From a bacterium (lineage in GTDB: Bacteria > Babelota > Babeliae > Babelales > Vermiphilaceae): DNA of 14,703 nucleotides. The notes below the pieces were generated by a model, which saw nothing but the letters and a program-made list of their open reading frames with translations, ran no database searches and was not told where the DNA came from. The position numbers and the translations under genes are program-made. Below are positions 7,235 through 13,320 of the stretch, in pieces (position 1 is the first letter of the stretch; each line of letters opens with the position of its first letter). The DNA lies in contig DAOUPL010000018.1 in assembly GCA_030626185.1 (NCBI GenBank), positions 1 through 14,703 of the forward strand. The letters are read 5' to 3'.

Positions 7235-7855
7235 CTATTTCTTGTTATAAAAATCAAACGCAAAACTCGCCCAAACAGCACCAAGCAGCGGACCAGCCAA
7301 ATACATCACAATCAATTCCCATCCGGTAAAAATACCACCATAAACCATTGCTGATGCCATTGCAGCAAATGCAATTGCAGGATTGAACATTGCGCCAACA
7401 GGGAACGATGCTAATGCTGCAAGCGTAAGACCAATAATAAGCCCCGCATGACGTGCGCCAATAACATCAAGCAACATTGCTGTTAAAATTACAAAGCAAA
7501 ATATACCCGTTAATAAAATTTCAAAACCAGTAATTGTCCACATGCCTAAAATAATTGGCACATCTGGTTCAAACGAAACACCTGTTACAAATGCGTACAC
7601 ACCCATTGCAAGCATTGCACCAATTGTTTGAGCTGCCCAATAAATTCCCATTTGCTCCATGCGCATTTTACCTTGTAAAAAGAATGCTAAACTTACTGCT
7701 GGATTGTAATGTGCCCCTGAAACATGAGCGCCAAGATATACTAACGCCATAAGCACAAGCCCAATGGCCAACGGATTTGGCGGAAAACTCATAAAAATTA
7801 CGGCTAACGTTAAAAAGAACGTCCCAAATGTCTCCATTGCGTATTTTTGCGTCAT
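7235..7855 (-). CDS. Aquaporin / MIP family channel with NPA-Ile second motif
   Basis: The major intrinsic protein family forms membrane channels for water, glycerol or other small neutral solutes. The 206 residues show the duplicated MIP fold: E8 in METFGTFFL, first motif SGAHYNPAVS with NPA at 51-53, then E112 in FEILLTG. The second motif is in FPVGAMFNPAIAF, with NPA at 158-160. Six membrane segments can be drawn, and the protein is slightly shorter than AqpZ (about 230). The residue after the second NPA is Ile, not the arginine that normally forms the selectivity filter, so selectivity may differ from water-only channels. AAAGGAGA five bases upstream of the ATG is a strong ribosome binding site. 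It is divergent from trhO. Confidence 0.93.
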   Translation of the reverse strand: MTQKYAMETFGTFFLTLAVIFMSFPPNPLAIGLVLMALVYLGAHVSGAHYNPAVSLAFFLQGKMRMEQMGIYWAAQTIGAMLAMGVYAFVTGVSFEPDVPIILGMWTITGFEILLTGIFCFVILTAMLLDVIGARHAGLIIGLTLAALASFPVGAMFNPAIAFAAMASAMVYGGIFTGWELIVMYLAGPLLGAVWASFAFDFYNKK

Positions 7856-7899
7856 AAATATCTCCTTTGATAAGACACATCACTACTTTTCGATAACAA

Positions 7900-7926
7900 T
7901 AAGCACTTTTACCACAAAAATGCTTA
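7900..7926. repeat. 11-bp imperfect inverted repeat between divergent genes
   Basis: TAAGCACTTTT (7900-7910) and AAAAATGCTTA (7916-7926) are inverted copies with one mismatch around a 5-base ACCAC centre. The dyad lies in the aquaporin-trhO spacer and overlaps the candidate aquaporin -10, so it could be an operator or a leader hairpin. It has no U-run, so it is not a terminator. Confidence 0.5.
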
Positions 7927-7949
7927 TACACATGGCATAGCGTGATTAA
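7923..7949 (-). promoter_or_regulatory. Candidate aquaporin promoter
   Basis: On the minus strand, TTAATC (7949 down to 7944) and TATAAG (7928 down to 7923) are 15 bases apart. The -10 is reasonable, the -35 weak and the spacing short. Transcription would start near 7916, inside the dyad at 7900-7926. Confidence 0.3.
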
Positions 7950-7973
7950 CATAATAAATGCAACTGTTATACT
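7946..7973 (+). promoter_or_regulatory. Probable trhO-murB promoter (extended -10)
   Basis: TTAACA (7946-7951) is followed after 16 bases by TATACT (7968-7973), itself preceded by TGT, making an extended -10. The predicted start near 7980 leaves a leader of about 45 bases before the trhO ATG. Its -35 overlaps the -35 of the opposing aquaporin promoter. Confidence 0.6.
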
Positions 7974-8024
7974 GGAAAAAATATGAAAATATTGACTGCT
8001 ATTACAAAACAGAAAGGATAAAAC

Positions 8025-8951
8025 ATGGGAAAAATTCTTCTTTTTTACCAATACGTTAAACTACAAAACCCAGAAGCTATTGCTAAATGGCAGCGTAAAC
8101 TCTGTGCTTCGCTTAACTTAACTGGCCGCATCTTAATCGGCGATGAGGGCATTAATGGCACACTCGGTGGCACAACTCAAGAAACTGACGAATACAAAAA
8201 ACAAATGTTAGCGCATGAATCGTTTGCTGATGTTGACTTTAAAGATTCTGACGGTGATGCCTCATGCTTTCCACGTATGCAAATTACTGTACGCGAAGAA
8301 ATTGTAACCATAGGCAAAGATAAACAAAAATACAATGAAAAAGATGGTGGTGTTCACTTAACACCAGAGCAAACACATGAGCTGATCGCATCACAGCCAG
8401 ACGATTTGGTTATTCTTGATGCGCGTAATCAGTTTGAAGCAGAAATTGGTAAGTTTACTGATGCAATTGTACCTGATATACATGTTTTTCGTGATTTTCC
8501 TGAATACATTGAAAAAAACGCTGATAAGTTTAAAGATAAACAAGTTCTCATGTACTGCACAGGCGGTATTCGTTGTGAACGTGCTTCGACTGTGGTAAAA
8601 AAACATACTGGAGCAAAAAAGGTATTTCAAATGCTTGGTGGCATTCACCGTTATGCAGAAAAATATCCAGAAGGCTTTTTCCGTGGTAAAAATTACGTCT
8701 TTGACCGTCGCATTGCATTAAAAGTCAACGATGATATATTATCAACGTGCATGTTGTGCAAGGAAAAATGTGATACTTATACCAATTGCTTAAATGCATT
8801 GTGTAACAAACACTTTATTTGCTGCGCAACGTGTAAAGATACGTTTAACAATACGTGTAGTGAAGCATGCAAAACATTGGTAGAAAACAAAAAAGTCCAC
8901 AAACGCCCGCCACTGGTGAGCAAACAATACAGCAACAAGATCGTTCATTAA
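8025..8951 (+). CDS. trhO: tRNA uridine(34) hydroxylase, rhodanese family
   Basis: TrhO (YceA family) performs O2-dependent hydroxylation of tRNA U34 to ho5U, the first step to wobble modifications such as mo5U/cmo5U. The 308 residues show the family order. An N-terminal acylphosphatase-like domain (about 1-95) has GRILIGDEGINGTLGG. A rhodanese domain (about 113-216) has LDARNQFE and the active-site loop YCTGGIRCE, with C178 the probable catalytic cysteine and C184 nearby. A cysteine-rich C-terminal domain has CMLC at 242-245 and further cysteines at about 249, 255, 260, 266, 267, 270, 278 and 282, likely metal-binding. AAAGGA precedes the ATG. The last 85 bases overlap the start of murB in another frame. 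Confidence 0.95.
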   Translation: MGKILLFYQYVKLQNPEAIAKWQRKLCASLNLTGRILIGDEGINGTLGGTTQETDEYKKQMLAHESFADVDFKDSDGDASCFPRMQITVREEIVTIGKDKQKYNEKDGGVHLTPEQTHELIASQPDDLVILDARNQFEAEIGKFTDAIVPDIHVFRDFPEYIEKNADKFKDKQVLMYCTGGIRCERASTVVKKHTGAKKVFQMLGGIHRYAEKYPEGFFRGKNYVFDRRIALKVNDDILSTCMLCKEKCDTYTNCLNALCNKHFICCATCKDTFNNTCSEACKTLVENKKVHKRPPLVSKQYSNKIVH

Positions 8952-9901
8952 TTGATAATGAAATAAAACAATCTGTGCCACTTGCCGAAAAAACTTGGTT
9001 TAAAACTGGCGGTGTGGCACGTTTTTTTTGTGCACCTACAACAAAAAAAGTTTGCAGTAACGCTATCGCGTACGCACAAACACATCAATTACCGATTACT
9101 ATTTTAGGCGGTGGTGCAAATGTTCTTATTGCTGATACTGGCATTGATGGGTTAGTGATTAATCCACAACTTTGTAACATTACCGTAAAAAAAGAAAATA
9201 ATCATGTTGCACTCACTGTTGGCGCTGGTGTAACGATAGATGCACTAATCTCTTTTTGCTTGCATCACAACTTGTTGGGGCTCGAAGAGTTTAGTGGAAT
9301 TCCTAGCTCTGTCGGCGGAGCTGTGTACATCAACTTACATTATTACCAATTTTTATTAAAAGAATTTCTCACGTTTGCAACCGTAATTAACCTTACAACT
9401 AACAAAATAACAACTGTAAATAATAACTGGTTTAATTTTGGTTATGACGATTCACGACTGCACAACAAACAAGAATTACTTATCGATGCAACGTTTGCGC
9501 TACAACCTGCAACTGAAGCACAAACTGCATTTGCTCATGGCAGAAGATTAGAAGTTATACGCCATCGCGCAAAGCGCTACCCGACAATGCGCACGTGTGG
9601 ATCATTTTTTAGAAACTTGCATCCTCACGAAACTCCGCACACGGTAAAAGATAAAAAAATTATTTATGCCGCCTATTATCTTGATGCGGTTGGCGTACGG
9701 CGAGATCGTTTGTCTTTTGGTAAAGCACAAGTTTCATCTCGTCATGCAAACATGATTGTTACGCAACCCGTTGCAACATCAAGCGATGTGATCAATCTTG
9801 CACAATGCATGCAACAACGTGTTTATGAGCAATTTGGCGTTGTGTTGCAACCAGAATGTCAACTACTGGGTTTTTCTAAAAACCCATTAAAATTAACGTG
9901 A
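8867..9901 (+). CDS. murB: UDP-N-acetylenolpyruvoylglucosamine reductase
   Basis: MurB reduces UDP-GlcNAc-enolpyruvate to UDP-MurNAc with NADPH and FAD, an early cytoplasmic step of peptidoglycan synthesis. In 344 residues I see WFKTGG (44-49), the FAD loop GGGANVL (81-87), GIPSSVGGAVYIN (145-157), CGSFFRN (244-250, S246 the likely proton donor) and LQPECQLLGF (328-337, E330 the conserved acid). The region after VGGAVYIN reads LHYYQFLLKEF rather than the common AGAYG, and GYDDSRL stands where many MurBs have GYRxS, so it is an atypical subtype. The only conventional start before WFKTGG is the ATG at 8867, inside trhO, giving a 35-40 residue polar extension. A rare ATT at 8951, next to the trhO stop, is an alternative. 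Co-transcription with trhO is near certain. Confidence 0.94.
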   Translation: MQNIGRKQKSPQTPATGEQTIQQQDRSLIDNEIKQSVPLAEKTWFKTGGVARFFCAPTTKKVCSNAIAYAQTHQLPITILGGGANVLIADTGIDGLVINPQLCNITVKKENNHVALTVGAGVTIDALISFCLHHNLLGLEEFSGIPSSVGGAVYINLHYYQFLLKEFLTFATVINLTTNKITTVNNNWFNFGYDDSRLHNKQELLIDATFALQPATEAQTAFAHGRRLEVIRHRAKRYPTMRTCGSFFRNLHPHETPHTVKDKKIIYAAYYLDAVGVRRDRLSFGKAQVSSRHANMIVTQPVATSSDVINLAQCMQQRVYEQFGVVLQPECQLLGFSKNPLKLT

Positions 9902-10151
9902 ATTCGAAAGCCTTAGTAATTCCCACTAAATGTTACGATGATTTTTAATTTATTTTATCCGGTAGCGCACGTACAAGTTCCGAATTACGTCGTAGCTTTA
10001 GCGCAGACTAATAAGTGAATCTTGTGAATTTGCGCGGAAGAACGATCAAACGGAACGTTTGTGTCCTTTTAGTCAAGGTGTTTTTGAGATAAAAATACCT
10101 TGGAAAAATATACCCAAAAAGATTGTGAATATCTTAGTGAATTACGCTATG
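9902..10151. other. Gap after murB with raised GC and hairpins; no convincing gene
   Basis: This 250-base gap has no recognisable gene. Positions 9959-10008 are about 54% G+C (27 of 50), well above the surroundings. Structures on the plus strand are GCGCA/TGCGC (9965-9969 with 10031-10035), CAAACG-GAA-CGTTTG (10047-10061), and a 13-bp hairpin at 10073-10103. Two tiny overlapping frames also exist: 9938-10018 (26 residues, starting MIFNLFYPVAHVQVPNYVV) and 10015-10092 (25 residues, GTG start), joined by GTGA. The gap may hold a structured small RNA or a decayed gene. It is not a tRNA and I could not match it to SRP RNA, tmRNA or RNase P. Confidence 0.35.
10073..10103. repeat. Inverted repeat (13-bp stem, GAGAT loop)
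   Basis: TCAAGGTGTTTTT (10073-10085) pairs with AAAAATACCTTGG (10091-10103), including two G-T pairs, around a GAGAT loop. No T-run follows on either strand, so it is not a standard terminator, though it is the only strong hairpin between murB and the convergent gene at 10152. Confidence 0.5.
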
Positions 10152-10679
10152 CTAAATTAAATTTTGCTGTTGTAACCAATAACGAATGAAAAGATTAAGC
10201 GTCATACGCGTCATGTACGCATCATAGCTCATTTGCTCTGAATCATTTGCAATATTACACAGTTCATCTACCGAAACATCTTCATCAAGCCTTTTGCCGC
10301 AACACAATTTTAAATGCTGACGAAAAACACTTATTAACGCATGCTCATTAATTTTATCAATATCTAATTCTTGCAAAACAAGGTTTGCATACATTTGATT
10401 AACATCATTAAAACAAATAGTATAGATAAACGCTTTATAATCAGCTACAAAATATCGGTCCAAAATGACGGCAAACTTAATTTCTTGTTCACTATATGGT
10501 AATTGACGCAATATCCAATTTGGAGTACTATTTTTCATCTTTAGTTTCCAATAAAGACGACCAACAGAACCTTTAAAATCATTACGATGATCATTAAAAA
10601 TATCTGGCGTTATTTCTTGCATCGTGTAAACAGAACCAAAAACAGACAGTAAAAAACTAATGTGTAAAAAATACTTCAC
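10152..10679 (-). CDS. Exported protein of unknown function, paralogue of its upstream neighbour
   Basis: This 175-residue protein starts with GTG behind AAAGGG. Residues 1-19 (MKYFLHISFLLSVFGSVYT) are a signal peptide. The mature part is helical with aromatic and basic residues. Four blocks match the gene upstream (10710-11345) in the same order: YSEQEIKFAVILDRYF (62-77), EHALISVFRQH (112-122), VDELCNIAN (137-145) and YDAYMTRMTLNLFIRYW (152-168). The two are diverged tandem duplicates, probably co-transcribed. I recognise no known domain, so function is unknown; location outside the cytoplasm is inferred from the signal peptide. Confidence 0.78.
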   Translation of the reverse strand: MKYFLHISFLLSVFGSVYTMQEITPDIFNDHRNDFKGSVGRLYWKLKMKNSTPNWILRQLPYSEQEIKFAVILDRYFVADYKAFIYTICFNDVNQMYANLVLQELDIDKINEHALISVFRQHLKLCCGKRLDEDVSVDELCNIANDSEQMSYDAYMTRMTLNLFIRYWLQQQNLI

Positions 10680-10709
10680 GACTCATCCCTTTTTATAATA
10701 AAAAATTAA

Positions 10710-11345
10710 TTAAAACATGCGTAAATGATCTTTAACCCAATACATGATAAAGAAATTACGTGACATCTGCTTCATGTACACATTAAACGATGTACGTTTG
10801 TTGGCAGCTTCACACAAAGTTTTTACATTAGCGTTTACTGATAAGCCAAGTAAAATATTCCAATGTTTGTGAAACAACTTAATTAATGCACGTTCTGATT
10901 GATTTGGTAATGCGTAAAACTCTTTCAACACTTTGTTGATGTACGCAATATCACCATCTTGTGAGCCAACGTTATTGATCCAACGTTTATAATTACTTTT
11001 TTTATTAAAAAAGCGTTTTAAAATATTTACAAAATCAACTTCATACTGACTATACCCCATGGTGCGTGCAATAGAATAACGCACTCTTTTGGGCATAAAC
11101 GAACCCCATTTATCCATTTTTGCTTTGCGACGCACACTTTCTACATGGCGTGCACACCCAGGATGATAACTTGCAATAATATTTTCATCAAGTTCTTGTT
11201 GCTGATGTTGCACATGTTTTGTTACTGGTAGTTGTCGTTGCTGTTGCGTAGCTGCAATAATATCTGTTTGTGCAAATAAAAAACCAAAACAATAAATAAC
11301 AATATTCCACAGATAAGAAAAAAAGATTGGGATCATAAAAAACAT
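10710..11345 (-). CDS. Exported or membrane-anchored protein of unknown function, tandem paralogue
   Basis: This 211-residue protein begins with a long hydrophobic segment (about 4-25, IPIFFSYLWNIVIYCFGFLF) that is a signal peptide or anchor. Starts at 11345 or at the ATG three codons later are both possible. A glutamine/histidine-rich linker (about 34-52) follows. The C-terminal domain (about 90-205) matches the next gene through YSQYEVDFVNILKRFF (98-113), ERALIKLFHKH (151-161), VKTLCEAAN (174-182) and FNVYMKQMSRNFFIMYW (187-203). Compared with its paralogue it carries a longer N-terminal part and is very basic. The gap between the two genes is 30 bases. I recognise no family. Confidence 0.78.
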   Translation of the reverse strand: MFFMIPIFFSYLWNIVIYCFGFLFAQTDIIAATQQQRQLPVTKHVQHQQQELDENIIASYHPGCARHVESVRRKAKMDKWGSFMPKRVRYSIARTMGYSQYEVDFVNILKRFFNKKSNYKRWINNVGSQDGDIAYINKVLKEFYALPNQSERALIKLFHKHWNILLGLSVNANVKTLCEAANKRTSFNVYMKQMSRNFFIMYWVKDHLRMF

Positions 11346-11442
11346 CTCGCCATAAAAATTTGTGATATGCTAACTATATCAGTTTTGACGTAAAACTACA
11401 CACATTGGCAATAAATTATAAAAAATCAACCAAAAATTAATC

Positions 11443-12096
11443 ATGATTAACGAACTTATTTTCGTCATACACATTATTCTTATCAGCACAATTATCGCTG
11501 GCGCATACCGCATTGGTCAGCATGCGCTTATAAGTGTTATTGCGCTGTTGTGCGTTTTGGGTAATCTTTTTGTACTCAAACAAACAATTTTGTTTTCACT
11601 TAATGCGACCTGTGCTGATGCTTTTGCTGTTGGTGCAACAATTGGCATTACTTTGCTGCATAATCGTTGGGGCGAAGAAATTGCCCATAAATCAACAATT
11701 ATCAATTTTTACGCACTTGCAGCCTACACTGCCACGACATTTACGCAATTATGTTATCATCCAGCACCATTTGATACGATGCATAAGCACTTTATTCCAC
11801 TACTTTCTCCTGCACCACGCATCATTTTTGCATCGATGTGTGCGTACTTTGTGGCACAAAAAACCACGATTTATCTACAAAAATGGCTAATGTCCAACTT
11901 TCCAGCTGCCCATAAACTTGCAATAAGCTATATAATTCTGTTTATTGCTCATCTTTTTGACACAATTGTCTTTAGTGTCATTGGCCTTTATGGCATTGTG
12001 CACAATCTTGCCGATGTGATGATTATCAGCATGATCATCAAAACTCTTACTATCTTTTTCGCTACTCCGATTATCAATTTTTTACAGAAAAAGTAA
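11443..12096 (+). CDS. Probable queuosine-precursor (7-deazaguanine) transporter, YhhQ/VUT family
   Basis: This 217-residue integral membrane protein has about six hydrophobic segments and the pattern of the YhhQ/VUT (DUF165) family, importers of preQ0/preQ1. Features in order: N41 and K46 in GNLFVLKQ, a middle block ADAFAVGATIGITLLHNRWG followed by E78/E79, then LQKWLMSNF (145-153). After that come HLFDTIVFSVIG (170-181, the family's conserved DT), K200, and ATPI (207-210) near the end. Imported precursor is placed at G34 of tRNAs with GUN anticodons by Tgt, which is not in the window. There is no clear Shine-Dalgarno; TTGACG at 11385-11390 could be a -35 but I see no good -10. The family call rests on pattern memory, not alignment. 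Confidence 0.72.
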   Translation: MINELIFVIHIILISTIIAGAYRIGQHALISVIALLCVLGNLFVLKQTILFSLNATCADAFAVGATIGITLLHNRWGEEIAHKSTIINFYALAAYTATTFTQLCYHPAPFDTMHKHFIPLLSPAPRIIFASMCAYFVAQKTTIYLQKWLMSNFPAAHKLAISYIILFIAHLFDTIVFSVIGLYGIVHNLADVMIISMIIKTLTIFFATPIINFLQKK

Positions 12097-12164
12097 TTTA
12101 TATTGTGTAAATTATTGCTATTTGCGTTATTTAAATGGTAGTTTGGCAATAGAAGTTCACTAGT

Positions 12165-12193
12165 AAACGGAGGTTATAATGAACAAAAAATTA
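12165..12193 (+). repeat. Duplicated ribosome-binding/start sequence, copy 1
   Basis: AAACGGAG, then G, TTATAATGAA, C and AAAAAATTA: 29 bases covering the Shine-Dalgarno, the spacer and the first five codons of the gene at 12179. It matches 13292-13320 with only two differences, so the translation start was copied or conserved with the gene. Confidence 0.75.
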
Positions 12194-13276
12194 CTTGTAT
12201 TCAGTGTTTTGGCGTTATTTATCGGTCAATTAAATGCAATGAGTTGGTTTGGGAAAGAAGCGCCAATCCAACAACAAGCACTAGATATAAATTTTATATT
12301 TAATGATCAAAAATACTACCTTGGTATTGAAATGCCAAATGCAAAAAATATTGTTAATGCATTAAGAAATATCAACTTAGGAAAACTATTTAGTTCTCGG
12401 ACTATTGATAGAAAAACATATTTAACATTTAATATACGAGCATTTAATGCCAGCCAAGAAAAAAAATTAAAACAAATCATTAGAAAAGATACCCAAGCTA
12501 ACGCTGGAAAAATGCAATTTGTTAAACGAGGATTTGGATATGGATACACAAGCCCATATGAATCTATTCTTGAAATATTACAACAATGTAACAAATATGC
12601 TCAACAAGCAACACGTCAATTAAATTTACAAGTTCAAATTCCACAAAACGGTACTTTACCTGTAAACATACTCGCACCTGGTGATTATAAAGATTTTGCA
12701 AAATTCTTTTTAAGCCTCAACGACTTCCTAATGAATCTCCAAGGAGAACCATTTAGTTTTAAGGTTCCTACCTTTCCACTTCCTGATCCAAACACACCTG
12801 TTTTTGCACTGTGGGCAAAAGAAAATGAAGGCCATTTTAGAAGACACAGGAAAAAATATATTGCTCTCGGTGCTACAACAATTTTTGCAGCTATAGAAAT
12901 AGGTATGCATCTTAGAGGCCAACAAACAATGACAGAAAGAGCTTATAACAAAGCTTCTGATAGACTTGGTGAGTACTTTGCAAAGAAAAATGAGGTGTTA
13001 ACACCAGAAATACCAGTAAAAACAGCTGCCGATTTAGTAAAAAAGATGGCTGAGCGAAGTGCCGCAACAACATCACAAAAAACAATACCAAAAGAAATAA
13101 CTGATGACTGGAAAAGCAGATATTTAATACCTAGAAAAACAACAACACCAGTAACACAAGCAGAACCAATACCACAAGTACCCGAAACAACGGTAACACC
13201 ATCATGGTGGGGAAAACCCCCTAAAGTCAAAATTCCCAAAAAGGGAAGTCCTGATGTAGTTGGAATTGGCGATTAA
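12179..13276 (+). CDS. Exported, membrane-anchored protein of unknown function (tandem paralogue 1)
   Basis: This 365-residue protein starts at an ATG behind a strong CGGAGG. Residues 1-20 (MNKKLLVFSVLALFIGQLNA) are a signal peptide. A domain of about 200 residues follows with no family I recognise; it has a Gly/Tyr patch, RGFGYGYTSPY, at 117-127. A hydrophobic segment at about 226-245 (KKYIALGATTIFAAIEIGMH), preceded by the basic RRHRKK, looks like a membrane anchor. The rest is a hydrophilic tail rich in Pro, Thr and Lys. The next gene has the same plan, the same translation-initiation sequence and similar stretches (LTFN against ITFN; PFSFKVP against PVIFKMP), so the two are a diverged duplication. 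Confidence 0.8.
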   Translation: MNKKLLVFSVLALFIGQLNAMSWFGKEAPIQQQALDINFIFNDQKYYLGIEMPNAKNIVNALRNINLGKLFSSRTIDRKTYLTFNIRAFNASQEKKLKQIIRKDTQANAGKMQFVKRGFGYGYTSPYESILEILQQCNKYAQQATRQLNLQVQIPQNGTLPVNILAPGDYKDFAKFFLSLNDFLMNLQGEPFSFKVPTFPLPDPNTPVFALWAKENEGHFRRHRKKYIALGATTIFAAIEIGMHLRGQQTMTERAYNKASDRLGEYFAKKNEVLTPEIPVKTAADLVKKMAERSAATTSQKTIPKEITDDWKSRYLIPRKTTTPVTQAEPIPQVPETTVTPSWWGKPPKVKIPKKGSPDVVGIGD

Positions 13277-13291
13277 TGAATGTTTAAAAAA

Positions 13292-13320
13292 AAACGGAGA
13301 TTATAATGAATAAAAAATTA
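13292..13320 (+). repeat. Duplicated ribosome-binding/start sequence, copy 2
   Basis: This is the second copy of the 29-base start region, with GGAG six bases from the ATG at 13306. The differences from copy 1 are G to A at 13300 and C to T at 13311; both leave function intact (AAC and AAT both encode Asn). Confidence 0.75.

Noticed and set aside
7668..8051. 127-codon minus-strand frame spanning the aquaporin start and the trhO promoter
   Set aside because: It overlaps the well-supported aquaporin and trhO genes, has no family features and no sensible ribosome binding site; a shadow frame.
9959..10080. tRNA, SRP RNA, tmRNA or RNase P RNA in the GC-raised gap
   Set aside because: No cloverleaf or GTTCGANTC-type T-loop, no SRP GGAAG/GCAGC apical domain and no tmRNA tag frame could be found by eye.
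10073..10103. Terminator for murB
   Set aside because: The stem is strong but neither side carries the T-run needed; the Ts lie inside the stem.
11385..11413. TTGACG with a downstream GCAATA as promoter of the transporter gene; a similar TTGGCAATA also occurs at 12144-12152 before the next gene
   Set aside because: The -35 is fine but GCAATA is a poor -10. The shared 9-mer could be chance in AT-rich spacers, so I did not call either promoter.
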